Source: Theocolax elegans (Eukaryota > Arthropoda > Insecta > Hymenoptera > Cerocephalidae). Taken from it: a stretch of DNA of 64,000 nt. Shown one piece after another: positions 21,120 through 32,190 of the stretch; positions within the stretch are counted from its first letter, which is position 1, and each line of letters opens with the position of its first letter. Both the position numbers and the translations under genes were made by a program. The stretch covers positions 36,787,121 through 36,851,120 of the forward strand of contig CM047428.1 of the NCBI GenBank assembly GCA_026168455.1, written 5' to 3'. A model generated the notes under the pieces. That model saw only the letters and a list, made by a program, of their open reading frames with translations, made no database searches and was not told the DNA's origin.

Positions 21120-21643
21120 TTATAACAAAGGAAAAAATCAGATTTTCAAAAAAAATAATAGAAAAGTATATCGTTTAACCTACGTTTCTCTACCTTATTT
21201 AGATAATTTTGATAAATTAGCAACCATTTTATTATCTTACAATATTCAAGTGTTGCCGTTAGTTAGAAAACATTTAAATTTGGTAATAAAATTGGGTAAA
21301 GATGCTACCAACAAATGGGTTTAAACAAACGTTATTTATAAATTCTCATGTAAAAATGGTTCAGCTTCATAAGTCGGTGAAACCAAACGTTTTTTAAAAA
21401 CCAGAATCAATGTACATGTGAAAAATAATAATCCAGATTCGGTTGTAAATCAACATGTAAAAAACTCTAACCACGAATTGAATTGGGATAATACAAAAAT
21501 TTTAGATGTAGAAGTGAATTACAATAAAATACTAATTTCTGATGATTCATATAAAATGTGACAGTAATAATATTAATGCAAAAGATGATATAAAGTTTTT
21601 GAATAGTACTTACTTTCATATTCTTAGAAATTTAAAGTGCTGA
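21120..21643 (+). pseudogene. PLE1 thumb-to-endonuclease region with GIY-YIG remains, broken
   Basis: Fragments in different frames can be matched to PLE C-terminal sequence. A stretch around 21350-21460 resembles the GIY-YIG entry region, and the tail ILRNLKC is shared with the inverted copy at 19832-19980 (- strand, KRLISEMIHIKCDSNNIN). Many stops make it non-functional. Confidence 0.6.
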
Positions 21644-21853
21644 TACATCTGACGTATTACTATGTACGTATGTCTGTGGTAGTACTCGTGTTTATATATA
21701 TTTACGTTACATCTTTTAATGTTTGACATTCGACTCTTTACTTCATCGTTAATACGAATTTAAAAGGTATATTTAATATAGTGTATATCTGGTTTGAAAT
21801 TTATGTATTTATTTTTTGATAATTTTTTAAATAATTGTTGTGTTTGAATATAG

Positions 21854-21896
21854 GCACCTGAAGATGGTGGCAGGCCGAGCCAATGAAACGTTGTGC
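21854..21896 (+). ncRNA. Hammerhead ribozyme motif in PLE1 right repeat
   Basis: The order is GCAC, CTGAAGA, helix II (TGGC/GCCA), GAA, ACGT, T, GTGC. Helix I is GCAC/GTGC, and the predicted cleavage would follow the T after ACGT. It is the inverted counterpart of 19572-19614, with small loop differences. Confidence 0.65.
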
Positions 21897-22063
21897 AAAA
21901 AATAAAGGAAAGAATTGTGTTTTCTTCCTCCTTCCCTCGCCTGCATCAGATCGACTTATTATTCATATATAAATTTTTTTGTATGTTACACTTTCTCTCG
22001 ATAATTATAACTTATTAATCTAACTTCAATCGGTAGAGTTATATTGACCTAAATATCTGATAC

Positions 22064-23160
22064 CTACAATTTGTAATGAATTCTGAAATTTTCTATTTTC
22101 AAGATGATTATATAGGAATGAAATGATGAATATAATTTAGTAGTCATATGTTGACGTAATAAACATTCGCTTTGAACTAGATTGATTGATTTGCATATTT
22201 TGTGAATTACTTCTTTTGCAGCATGTATTTTTTGTAACAGTCGACCATTGCCGCTTTCAAAATTAGAACCACTATGCGCCCATAACGATCCCCAATTAAG
22301 AACACTCTGCGATAAGTGCAATAATTGGTGAATGTTATACGTCATTTAATTTATTAGTTGAGTTAATTGATTTGGAACTTTTAGATTTATAATTATATTA
22401 CTAATAGAATTAATTTCTTCCTCACACAACGAATATGACATGTTTTTTTTTGAAATCCAATATGATAAGAATTGTTTGGCTATGCCAAGAGATATGCACT
22501 GCATGTCATCGGGTACAAATCCATGAATAATATTAAAATTGTTAAGAAGTATTAAACGTGAAGGACTTTTCACTCCATAAATGGGAAGTCGAGAGGTTAA
22601 GCTTTGTTCCGTATGTTGTAATGTTTCATTTTGTGTTCTTTTTCTTGGTAAATTATTTTGTAAGGTATATTTTACACTACCTCCTTGCATTGTTTCAATG
22701 TATTCGTCAGGATGTAAACACCAGTTGCATCAATAGTAACCAATAAATTGTATCAACCCCTGAACTTTCAAAGACAGATGTGCCACCAGTATTAAATGTA
22801 GCTGTTACAAAATTTATCCTTTCCTGAAGTAATGACCTTAAAAATTGTTTATATAACAAACCGTCTGTAAAATCACCAAATATATTTATATCTCTTATCC
22901 TATCTTGAAATACCTCTTTTAAATGCTTTATATTTTGCTGAAGTAAATAAATTACATCATTTTCAATATTTATAATTGTAAAAAATATCACGGTATAAAG
23001 GACTTTTTAATAAAGTAACTTCATCACAAACATCACAGACGAGACTTTGATCCATGTGGGTAAATGGTCGTATATATGTTTTACAATTTGAACATATACC
23101 ATGATATTCTATTGCTTCTTTTGAAGTAAACAATTGCTCAAATAAATAACGCGAATCTGA
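22064..23160 (-). pseudogene. DNA-transposon protein relic (transposase-like, WGSLWAHS family)
   Basis: Three consecutive frames on the - strand give one broken protein. Its N-part has a four-Cys zinc-binding pattern (CSNC, then CDVC, at 23160-23010). A middle part follows (NIFGDFTDGLLYKQFL; YGVKSPSRLILLNNF then FVPDDMQCISLGIAKQFL), and a C-part has YNIHQLLHLSQSVLNWGSLWAH then SNFESGNGRLL. This matches uncharacterised insect proteins linked to DNA transposons, possibly CACTA-like with a DUF4218-type tail. The superfamily is a guess. Frameshifts near 22700 and 22346 break it. Confidence 0.55.
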
Positions 23161-23427
23161 TATTTAAACCGAATACAGATATTTGAACCGAAATTCTTAT
23201 GTTAATATAATCATCGCTGCGGATAAACTCTTTCAATTTTTTAAAATGTACACCTTTATCAGAAGAACTACTTGCATCACTGCTATATCGATCACAAAAT
23301 CGACTTTGTGAATTAGCATCATCTGCACACCATTGATCGTTAAAATCATCAGTTCATTCAGAAGAAGACGAATCCTAGACAAAAATTGTAGCTAATTTTA
23401 CTAAATTATAAATGAATAAATAAATTA

Positions 23428-23480
<53 letters not shown>
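23161..23480. other. Spacer with a long TA microsatellite
   Basis: No gene seen. (TA)n at about 23432-23477. Confidence 0.5.
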
Positions 23481-23481
<1 letters not shown>

Positions 23482-23980
23482 TGATCAATCGGTACTTATG
23501 CCGACAAATTCTTACGGGAAATGGGAATTGTGCTTACTTTGGGGTAATTATGCCGACGTCAGCATAATTCCACCGAAAATTCAACCATGTATCCGTACTT
23601 ATGCCGACACACAAAAAATCGGAAAATTATCTTTGTAAGCCCCGCTTTGACGTTATAATATTAATGAAGGATTGAAGTTATAACCTCATTCGAAGTGTCG
23701 GAGGCCTCCGACGATTGATCAATTTATATATATATATATATAAATTGATCAATCGGTACTTATGCCGACAAATTCTTACGGGAAATGGGAATTGTGCTTA
23801 CTTTGGGGTAATTATGCCGACGTCAGCATAATTCCACCGAAAATTCAACCATGTATCCGTACTTATGCCGACACACAAAAAATCGGAAAATTATCTTTGT
23901 GAGCCCCGCTTTGACGTTATAATATTAATGAAGGATTGAAGTTATAACCTCATTCGAAGTGCCGGAGGCCTCCGGCCTTG
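23481..23980. repeat. Directly repeated ~240-bp element with TTGATCAATCG termini
   Basis: 23481-23722 and 23745-23978 are nearly identical direct copies separated by a (TA)n tract. Copy 1 begins TTGATCAATCGG and ends CCGACGATTGATCAA, so it has short inverted ends. The palindrome GGAGGCCTCC lies near each right end. Copy 2 lacks the final inverted end. No coding capacity, probably a MITE. Confidence 0.75.
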
Positions 23981-24324
23981 TGTGCTTTTTTACCCGTGAG
24001 GGGTATTTAGGTATTTGGGTTATTGGATATTTGGGTTATTTGTTTTTTATGCATTATTCTATCAATTAATATTCTCCCCCTTATATCTGAGTCGTTACAT
24101 ATGTTTTATAACCTCAAAACACCAAGATAACACGTAGTGTCACCATAGGTACCGATACTGGTGTTTATATATATATAGACGGGTGATTTCATGTCAAGTA
24201 AGAAGTTCAAAATTTTAAAATGTTGAAAAAGTTAAATATAGTCTGGGAATATGTTCCAGAATATGTAAAAAAAATTTTAGATCAATCAATGAATATGCAC
24301 TAAAGTTATAGCAGTTGAAAAAAT
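23981..24324. other. AT-rich spacer
   Basis: No gene. A (TA)n precedes GACGGGTGATTTCATGTCAAG at 24179, which resembles the terminal motif of the elements at 47560 and 55621. Confidence 0.4.
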
Positions 24325-24395
24325 TACTTTATTTTTCTTTTTAGGAGTAGTTTTGGTTTTCCTCGATATTGATGAACAAACCATCTTTATTTATT

Positions 24396-24436
24396 TGGCG
24401 ACGTTTCGATGGATATCCTCCATCCTCATCAGGCTA
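24396..24436 (-). ncRNA. Hammerhead ribozyme motif in PLE2 left repeat
   Basis: On the - strand: TAGC, CTGATGAG, helix II GATGGA/TCCATC (6 bp), GAA, ACGT, C, then GCC. Helix I keeps only two pairs here. The opposite copy has four. Confidence 0.65.
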
Positions 24437-24659
24437 TACCTTTTTATTAAAAAATGATTTCATTTTACAACATCTTTTAAACATAATTTCTACATATATA
24501 AATCTAAGTTACTTACTACTTCGTCAATATACATGTATACAATATTATTAACAGCATCTCTGATGCGTCGCTCTATAATTGAAAACAATGATTAAAATAA
24601 CAAACGTTTAACAATTTTTGCACAGAGATTGAGGTTATATTAACAATTACATTTGTTAA

Positions 24660-25184
24660 TTTATTTTCGGGAATACACATAATTGTATCATCCACATATC
24701 TGTAATAGAACGGTGGAATAAAATCTAATTTTTTGAGACAGTATTGCTCCAAATCTGTCATAACAATATCAGCAAAAACCGGGCTTACCGGGCTGCCCAT
24801 AGGACTTCCATATAGTTGTTGATAATATTTATTATCCCATTGAAAGTAAGTGTTGCGCATCAAAAATTTTACTGCTTCAATTAATTCATGTAGAGAAACA
24901 TTATGTATTTTTCTTATTAAATGGTATCTTTTTTCAATACCTTTAAGAACTCATTCTTCTGGAACATTAGTGAGCAAGTAGACTACATCTAGTGAAATTA
25001 TTATATAATTTGCCGGAATGTCACAGTTGCTAAATTTTTTAATTAATTCGACACTATTTTTTACATAAGATTTAGGTTTCTTAATACTATTTGTGATTAT
25101 TTTTTCCACAACTTTGGATAGTTTATATGTGGGGCTACCAATACAAGATACAATAGGTCTTAGTGAACCGTCTGTGATATACAT
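24660..25184 (-). pseudogene. PLE2 reverse transcriptase fragment
   Basis: The - strand frame has LRPIVSCIGSPTYKLSKVVEK, IISLDVVYLLTNVPEE, one stop, then LMRNTYFQWDNKYYQQLYG, MGSPVSPVFADIVMTDLE and the intact catalytic box YRYVDDTIMC. It spans fingers and palm only; the GLPKIHK region and the thumb are missing. A single in-frame stop separates two otherwise readable halves. The sequence ends where the right inverted repeat begins. Confidence 0.8.
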
Positions 25185-25535
25185 TGTTAGCTTTATTTTA
25201 ATATTTGACTGCCTTTTGCTTAATATGTGTGATTATGTGTTAATTTATTTTGTAATGTTCTTCAAGTATTTATTTAATTTTCAATTTTTTGTGTTGATTA
25301 TGAACACAACAATAGGGGAAAGGTATGTTATATATAACCTCAATCTCTGTGCAAAAATTGTTAAACGTTTGTTATTTTAATCATTGTTTTCAATTATAGA
25401 GCGACGCATCAGAGATGCTGTTAATAATATTGTATACCTATATATTCACGAAATAGTAAGTAACTTAGATTTATATATGTAAAAATTGTGTTTAAAAGAT
25501 GTTGTAAAATGAAATCATTTTTTAATAAAAAGGTA

Positions 25536-25576
25536 TAGCCTGATGAGGATGGAGGATATCCATCGAAACGTCGCTA
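25536..25576 (+). ncRNA. Hammerhead ribozyme motif in PLE2 right repeat
   Basis: TAGC, CTGATGAG, helix II GATGGA/TCCATC, GAA, palindromic ACGT, C, GCTA. Helix I GCTA/TAGC is complete with four pairs, and GUC is the canonical cleavage triplet. Confidence 0.7.
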
Positions 25577-25676
25577 AATAAATAAATATGGTTTGTTCAT
25601 CAATATCGAGGAAAACCTAAACTACTCCTAAATACACTGCATGGACGACAAAAAATCACTTAATACTTTATTTTTC

Positions 25677-26399
25677 CTTTTTTCCTTTTATGACAACTTT
25701 GAACTTAAATATCTCAAAATGGGTTGATTTTTTGTATTACATATTAAAAAGAAAAAAATTTGTTAATACTAATTAGAATTTGTTGCCATTTAAACTATTA
25801 CCTAATTTGAAACTGTGGTATTAACTGTCAAGAGCCTAATATATAAGTTTTGAGTTTGGCCTGTACGATCAGACCTATATGCCTCATCTTGGATCAATAG
25901 AATCTCTATACTTTTATCTTTTCATCAAAATTTGACCTAAGATGGAGTCTTGATTTAAACCAAAGTTACAACAAATAATAGAAGTGAAAGGAAGATGATT
26001 TTGACAGGTAAAGGTTAAATTTCACCTTGTCAAAGGTTTCTAAGATGTTTAAATAAATAAAATATAGGTTTTATTTTATGAGCTATTTGTAAAGGATATA
26101 AAAGAGTAGGGAGAAGTGTTAGAGTAAAGGAATTAGGGTTTTATAAGAATTTTATGAAAAAAACTTGTGAGTGAAACGAAGAAAGCACGCCTCTTCACAG
26201 TTATTTCATGAAATAATTAGTATTGATAAATGTTACTACTATATAGCTACGCCTAATATTCTTTTAATTTCTGATATTGGTGATCTGGAGATTTCCACAT
26301 GAATGAGTGGTTACTTTTACAGGGTAATAGTACCCAGGTAAGGAGATTCACATGTATTATTCATGTATATTTTTCATGTGTATTTTTCACGTGCCTATT
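25677..26399. other. AT-rich flank of the large foldback element
   Basis: No gene recognised. The last 60 bases hold CATGTGTATTTTTCAC-like motifs similar (inverted) to the array at 18766. Confidence 0.4.
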
Positions 26400-26750
26400 C
26401 CCGGTCAAAAAAAAATAAGTGAAAATTTAACTAAAAAATTTACTTAAAAATATAGTTAAAAAGGTAGCTATTATCAGTTACATTTTAATTACAAGGATTC
26501 AAATTTTTCAGAATAATATTTAATTAAAAATTTGATTATTATCATCTATATTTTTAACTGAATATTTAAGTAAATGTTTTGTTGCCCTTAAAACAAAAAT
26601 GCAGTTGAAAATTCAGTTAATTAAATATTTAATTGAAAATGTAACTATTATTCAGTAAATTTTTAATTATATAATTTGGTTATTATTAGCTATATTTTTA
26701 ACTGAATATTTAACTAACTATTTAGTTGCACTGGAAACAAAAATATAGTT

Positions 26751-28019
26751 TGTAACGGTCACGCTGGGGATTATGGCGTGGCGTCAAAAGCGAAATAAAT
26801 GATTGAGTTATATAAAATAATATTAATTTTTTGTAAAAATAAAGTAAGGTTTGGGCGCCAGCCGCGTACGATCGCGGCGAATTTATATAGTTGTGCACGG
26901 CTCCGTGCGAGCTGCTGCTACTTGCTGCGCGAGGGGAGGGGAGTAAAGGGGGAAGCACACTTACGGTCAGGAGAGATCGTGAAATACCGGTGCAGGGCGT
27001 GCACCCACCTTATGCCAGTGGAGATCGTCTCCTGGAAGTCTGCTGCTCTGCGGTCAATTGCTCTCACACACACACACAAATATCGATCGGAATTCGGTCG
27101 TGAATCGGTTGGCCGACGTTGCCTCGATGGCGTCCCGATGAGCTCTCTCGAGCTCGGGCTCGTTCGCAGCTTCGTTGCTTGGGCCCGACGTGCGCGCGCA
27201 GCTTCTCGCGTCAAGTTGCCCGTCGGCACCGTCGCCTCGCGCGCGCCGAATCGCGAGCGCTCGCGACCATGTTTACACGAGGCGGACGACGTTGCTTCAG
27301 CCGCTGCTTCCCACGAAAAGGACGGTGTTCCCGGTGATGCTGTCAACCCGGTAAGTCTATATAATCGTTCCTTCGTGTTGATTTATCGGCTAATAGTTCC
27401 ACTCTGTTACAGGTGCAGACGGACGGCCGATCTTCGAGTCTTCTCTCTCACTCGCTCTCACGGTGGCTGCTCAGCTGGTGCGTGGCGGGTCAATGACTGC
27501 TGCTCTTAGTCGGTGCTGCGTTGCTGCGGGGATTCCGGCTGCTTCCCAGGTATATATCTATCTCGCGAGGGAGTGCTGCGTATTATATACTAGTTATTAA
27601 TTGAGAGTTATGGTAATGTTATGATTATCATAACTTCACTTCCAATCCTCTCCTAGCATGTAGCTGTTAGTTATTGTGTACAACTACATGCTTCCTTGTC
27701 TCCTTCTAATTGGATTATTATTCATTATTTAACTGTTTTACAGCTTCCTGGATGTCTTGTTGCTGCTCGTGCTGCTCAGTCTGGCACCTTGGGCCATCGT
27801 AAGCTGCCTCATGGTCCTGGTGCGAAGCCTCCTGGAAGTTGTATCGCCTCTCCTGACATGCTGTTTCCATGTGCTACGTGGAGGGAACTGAGAGAAGTAT
27901 TGGGGATTTGGGGAGCTTCGATTAGGCTAGGTAGGCTTAGAGATGTGAGGGTAGGTAGGCTAGTTTGTATTGGGACTCGCTCGCTTACTATTTTGACGGG
28001 TATTACATACCTTGTCCCA
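26751..28019 (+). mobile_element. LTR-type insertion (probable solo LTR) with AGTT target duplication
   Basis: A GC-rich 1,269-bp block starts TGTAACGG and ends GTCCCA. AGTT lies on both sides (26747-26750 and 28020-28023), and the uninterrupted partner arm at 41640-41660 shows the empty site with one AGTT. The start resembles that of the block at 46084 (TGTAACGCTTCCGCTGGGGA). Splice-site-like sequences occur inside (CCGGTAAGTC near 27350, TTACAGGTG near 27410). Internal open frames look non-coding. Orientation is uncertain. Confidence 0.75.
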
Positions 28020-28086
28020 AGTTAAAAATTTAATTAATACACCGTTTACAAAATTTAATTATTATCACCGGAATATTTAATTAAGT

Positions 28087-30030
28087 TGCGACGCTACTTT
28101 TCGTCGGGAAAAATCTAATTGGATTAAATTATAACCCGGCGGAGGTTCCGTCGTAGCGACGTTGAAAATGGCTAGATATCGCCGATTTATATTTAATTGG
28201 GCGCCTGGCGATATTTAAATAAAAATGAAATAATTAAGAACTAATTACTTTACAAAACGACTCGGCAACCCGGCAAATCTCCTCCTCGACTCCTCGTCAC
28301 AGAGGGAATCCCGACGGCTGACCACCTCAGAACCGGCGGCTTTTGGAGTAAAAGAAAAATCAAATAAATACACTCACAAATTCTATCTTTAACCACAACT
28401 AATTTATTTAAAACGTTAATAGAAATTATAATTTCCGGCACCGACACAATATATATACTCGCGATCCGCGACCGACTCTCACACACGTGCACACACTCAC
28501 GCAACTCCGTCCGGCAAATATAAGAATTTAATATTTAAAATAATTCGGCCGCCCGTCGGGCTAACCGTAAATATTACTCGCCTAATTGACTTCTCACAGC
28601 TCCAATCAACTCCACTCGACTATACTTCTCGACTACAACTCTGTACTCTACTCTACTCAACTCTAAAAAAATGGCTACTCTACTCAAATACTCTACTCTA
28701 CAAAAATCGACTGCCTCGTCGGACGATCAGGTAGCGAATTATCGAGACCGGCTTCTTCATCCGGCTCGCGGCGTGGCTTGATCCCCAAAATTAAGGATTT
28801 TCCTCCCCACCCTATCGCTATCCTTCTCTAACTTACTCTACACCTTATATACCGGCGTTGATTAGGGTGGTTGATTGCGTGATCGATACGCGTAGTTAGC
28901 CTTGATCTTATTTCCGTCAAGGCCGATTATCCAATAATAGTGGTTTACGTCACCACCAACCTGTTCATTATTGGGTCGATCACGCAACCAATCATCCCCG
29001 ACACTCGGAAGGTGCGCAATACAAATAATTAATTACCATATCGGTAACCCATTCGGTGCTGCCGCCCCGTGCCTACCGGCTATATAATTCATACCAACTA
29101 CTCCCGACACACTCACACAACAATTAAAATTTAATTCATATCAGCAACTATTTACAACTATATACATTTTAAAAAAATTATTACGACACACCCCCAAACT
29201 CTACCGACGGATCTACATAATTGTTATTTAAAATTAACTACGCTACTAGCTAAAATAATTAATTATATCATATACGTGTGCGCGCTATATACAAGAGTAT
29301 ACACCGACACATAGGTGTGCGCCCACCGTCTATATCTATATATATATATATATATATCCTAGTATGCCGTGACTCCTACTCTATTCGCGCTCCCCTCGCT
29401 CCGCGCGCTCCCACCCATTATCCCACTACGGTCGATCACTCGAGCATGTTCGCGCGCGCAACACTCTCGCTGCTCGAGTGATTTCCCCTTCCCGCGCACC
29501 ACGCCTAGTGCCGCACGATCGTCGCCGTCGGTGCCGCGTTCCCCGGTATACGGGTGTAAGGTGGGGGAGCACCCTGGCTCTCCCGACTACTAGTACGTAG
29601 TTCGGGCGTGCGCACACCCATGCGCCATCTCAGCCGTCGTCGTCTGCTGAGCACGTGTGACGGTTGAGGTTAGGACGCCGCCTAACCTCCCGTTTTGTTG
29701 ACATCAGCATCGGATTCGCCAGGTATCGTGAGACGACCTGGGCTCGGTCCTTGACTCACGATACCTCTCGGCCGTGGTCTGGGTAGTGATCCGCGTACTA
29801 CCGTCGGGTATCGGTCGCGTCGTTCGTCGGCTTTGACTCTAAAACATACCCATACCGTGGGTATCAGTGCTTATTTTTAAAAGTGCATCGGTGCACTTCG
29901 GTCCGCCTGCAAGGGATTCGCTACCCGCGACGCGATCGCGATCTAATATACATTAAAGTATGCATGCACATGACTTGTAAATACAAGCCATGTGCATATA
30001 CTTGTACGTTGTATGTTTTACAACGTCACA
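28087..30030 (-). repeat. 3' LTR of the gypsy element
   Basis: TG...CA ends (TGCGACGC to CGTCACA on the + strand). It is ~99% identical by eye to 39009-40947. An internal TA microsatellite at about 29336-29356 differs in length. Short open frames inside are not genes. Confidence 0.95.
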
Positions 30031-30597
30031 AACAGCCCCCTCCTAAACCGAAACACCCCCGGTGTCCTTCGGTTTACTACAACCTCTTACTTCAACTACT
30101 TCTACTCATTAAACAAAAGTTATTCACCCTCAATTATATATTATATAATTTAAAATAACTCATACAACTACTACTATTCTCCTAACAACGATTCGTTCGC
30201 GATACTACTTCTTCCCTCGCACGGGCGTCGGACCGAATTGCACATTTTAAATTTTTTTTATTTATTCAATAACCACCACCATTATAAAATAAAAATAAAT
30301 AAAAAAATAGAAAATAGAATAATTAATAAAAAAAAATTATATTATTATACCTATTCCCTCTCTCTTCCGGCGTATTCTCCTCTACTACCGACGGTTTTCT
30401 TCTTATATACATCTTAACTCTATGCCTTAATCTACTATATACTTCTTTCTTCTTCTTCACAACTACCGGCGGTGTCTTCTTCTTCTTTCTCTTCCTCTTC
30501 TCTTCTTCTTAGGGCTCCCTGACGGGTAATTGTGCCGTAGGGCCTACCCTATTCCTCTGCTCTACCACCGGCGGGGATTATTCTCCTGTCTTCCTTT
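30031..30597 (-). other. Gypsy 3' untranslated region with polypurine tract
   Basis: Directly inside the 3' LTR, the - strand reads AGGAGGGGGCTGTT (30031-30044), a good polypurine tract for plus-strand DNA priming. The rest is CT-rich on the + strand and AT-rich near 30240-30350, with no coding frame. It separates ORF3 from the LTR. Confidence 0.8.
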
Positions 30598-31077
30598 TTA
30601 TTGATTGCCGAGTATTCGGCGAAGGATCCTCTCCTGCAGATCCGCGGGCAGGTGACGAGTACCCTCAATGGCTCGCAAAAGCTCGGCGGGTGATACGGCT
30701 GCAGGCGGTGCGGGGATAACTGCCGCTTCAAGCTCGCGATGGCCAGGTGCTATCCCCTGTGCCTCCATCTCCTCGACTACCGGGCGCTTCACCACTTCTT
30801 GGGGCGGTGGTTCGACCACATCTCCTCCTGCTGCCGTCGGAATTGGTGAAGGCGACCGTGTGTGCTGTGCCTGGGTCGTCGGACGACCGGGAAGCAGCCA
30901 TGTCCCGGACGGACCTACATCCCATCGAAATACTCTCGTGGTTGTGGTGGTCGTCTTGACGGACGATCCAGATTGCATAGGCTCGGGCACAACGAGGGCA
31001 TTCGGAGGCATGCACATGCCGCCGTCCACAGTTTTCGCAGTGTAACTGCTCTGGGCGGGGACAATGGCACATATCAT
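30598..31077 (-). CDS. C-terminal part of gypsy ORF3 in the +1 frame
   Basis: This frame overlaps the end of ORF3 and looks more protein-like than ORF3's own last ~110 codons: PPNALVVPEPMQSG, RVFRWDVGPSGTWLLPGR, then an acidic-proline linker and a final helix SPAELLRAIEGTRHLPADLQ (cited in part) ending ILRRILGNQ. It probably continues ORF3 after a +1 shift soon after the second zinc knuckle, either programmed or caused by a single-base indel. The Met at the listed start is probably not used. No membrane segment is seen, so it is not a classical envelope protein. Confidence 0.5.
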   Translation of the reverse strand: MICAIVPAQSSYTAKTVDGGMCMPPNALVVPEPMQSGSSVKTTTTTTRVFRWDVGPSGTWLLPGRPTTQAQHTRSPSPIPTAAGGDVVEPPPQEVVKRPVVEEMEAQGIAPGHRELEAAVIPAPPAAVSPAELLRAIEGTRHLPADLQERILRRILGNQ

Positions 31078-32107
31078 GGCCTCGTTGCCAACAATTAAGG
31101 CAGACGTAGGGGGGTGGATCCAAGTCGGGGTTGGTGGGAATAATATCCACCCCGCTGAATTTTACTCCCCTCGTCTTAACCTTGGGCGTCAACCCGGGCC
31201 TATATGGAGCTGGTGATTGCTCCTCTCCTCGACGGTTCGGCGGTCCTGGCGGGGTTGGAGACCGACTACGGATTGGGGAGGGTATCGCGGACTCGTAGTC
31301 GTCCAGTGTTAGCTGCCGGCGAGGATTGTACCGGCTTCGCTTGGGCACTGGCGCGACCTGAGTCCGTTCCTCATCCCATTCCCCTGGCGGTGTGGACCCC
31401 GTTCTCCGGCGGATGGGGAACCATTCGCCTCTCATCGGGGGTAGGCGTAACCTTGGCGGCGGTGTTGGAGTATGTGGCCGTTCTACGACGGGAGTAACCC
31501 CTTTGGCTTCCTCGGGGTTAGGGCGGCTGTCTCCCACTAACTCCTGGAGCTCGTGCACCGCTCGCCGACTCTCCTCGGCCTCTTTGCTGTCCCCAACAGC
31601 TTCTTCTACCTCTTCCGGCGGTTTCTGTGCACTAGGGGCTGGACGGAGTGGCGACTGCAATCGCAGGTTTCTTACCCCACTGACCGCTAGGACTATCGGG
31701 CACCGCGTAACCACTGGCACCATTCCGATCCGGCGGAGTGGAAGTCGGACCATGCAGCGAGGTCGCGGGATGGCTCCCCGACTTGCCACGGTGGGTGGGG
31801 CGGTGGTCTCCGATGCGGGGCTCAACTCCTCTGGTCGACCTGCTGGTAAGAGCAGTTCATCTTCCTGCATGAAGTTAGCATCCTCCTCCTCTGATGACTC
31901 GGAGGATGCGATGAACTCATGCAGGGGTTCTCCTTTCCAGACAGGTTCGGTGAAACCCACCTCAGGCCGATGGGTGGTTCTGCTCGGTCGAATGCGCTCC
32001 GGCGTTTCTTTCGGATCCCAGGAGGACTCCTGGAATTCGAATTCTGGGTAAGGCGAGTGGCCTCCCTCCTTACCCCTACTCTTCCGGCTGACTCGGCGAC
32101 TCGGCAT
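30728..32107 (-). CDS. Gypsy ORF3: proline-rich protein with two CCHC-like zinc knuckles, in the env position
   Basis: This is an extra ORF after pol. Residues 1-300 are basic, acidic and Pro/Ser-rich with no recognised domain. Near residue 340 come two knuckle-like motifs, CLNCWQRGHDMCHC and CENCGRRHVHASEC, followed by CPRC. The tail after that is low in coding character, and a better continuation is in the +1 frame (30598-31077). The ATG sits 10 bases after a splice-acceptor-like TATCTGTTTTAG, so expression from a spliced RNA, as for env of errantiviruses, is likely. No signal peptide or transmembrane helix is present. An RNA-binding accessory role is inference. Confidence 0.65.
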   Translation of the reverse strand: MPSRRVSRKSRGKEGGHSPYPEFEFQESSWDPKETPERIRPSRTTHRPEVGFTEPVWKGEPLHEFIASSESSEEEDANFMQEDELLLPAGRPEELSPASETTAPPTVASRGAIPRPRCMVRLPLRRIGMVPVVTRCPIVLAVSGVRNLRLQSPLRPAPSAQKPPEEVEEAVGDSKEAEESRRAVHELQELVGDSRPNPEEAKGVTPVVERPHTPTPPPRLRLPPMRGEWFPIRRRTGSTPPGEWDEERTQVAPVPKRSRYNPRRQLTLDDYESAIPSPIRSRSPTPPGPPNRRGEEQSPAPYRPGLTPKVKTRGVKFSGVDIIPTNPDLDPPPYVCLNCWQRGHDMCHCPRPEQLHCENCGRRHVHASECPRCARAYAIWIVRQDDHHNHESISMGCRSVRDMAASRSSDDPGTAHTVAFTNSDGSRRRCGRTTAPRSGEAPGSRGDGGTGDSTWPSRA

Positions 32108-32116
32108 CTTCTTTAC

Positions 32117-32133
32117 CTAAAACAGATAGTTAA
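32117..32133 (-). promoter_or_regulatory. Splice-acceptor-like site before ORF3
   Basis: On the - strand TTAACTATCTGTTTTAG precedes GTAAAGAAGATG, the last ATG being the ORF3 start. A branch-like TTAAC, a pyrimidine-rich tract and AG are in the normal order. A candidate donor is GTAAGT at 35812-35817, at the end of gag. Confidence 0.5.
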
Positions 32134-32190
32134 CATTATACCGGCGGTCGTCAAATCTGGCGGGACATAACAAGGACGTGACATACTTCT

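Larger units (their letters stand above)
19454..21987 (+). mobile_element. Penelope-like element 1 with inverted terminal repeats and 16-bp target duplication
   Basis: The element body is 19470-21971. AATTTTTTTGTATGTT flanks it at 19454-19469 and 21972-21987. The ends (about 19470-19966 and 21507-21971) are inverted copies that include the C-terminal part of the GIY-YIG endonuclease and a hammerhead motif. The centre holds a decayed reverse transcriptase on the + strand. Inverted pseudo-LTRs and variable-length target duplications are typical of PLEs. Confidence 0.85.
24325..25676 (-). mobile_element. Penelope-like element 2, compact, with inverted terminal repeats
   Basis: The element body is 24338-25663. 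TACTTTATTTTTC lies on both sides (24325-24337 and 25664-25676) as target duplication. Arms 24340-24640 and 25345-25630 are inverted copies, each with a hammerhead motif. The centre carries a partial reverse transcriptase on the - strand and no endonuclease, so it is internally deleted. Confidence 0.8.

Noticed and set aside
26799..27509. 236-codon open frame in the GC-rich block
   Set aside because: It lies inside an LTR-type insertion with AGTT flanks. Overlapping frames on both strands are equally open and none has a recognisable domain.
29278..29617. Short open frames that recur at 40286-40534
   Set aside because: They are in the two LTRs of the gypsy element and are repeated because the LTRs are copies.
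30728..32107. Gypsy ORF3 as an envelope protein
   Set aside because: No signal peptide, no furin-like site and no transmembrane segment. Zinc knuckles point to nucleic-acid binding.
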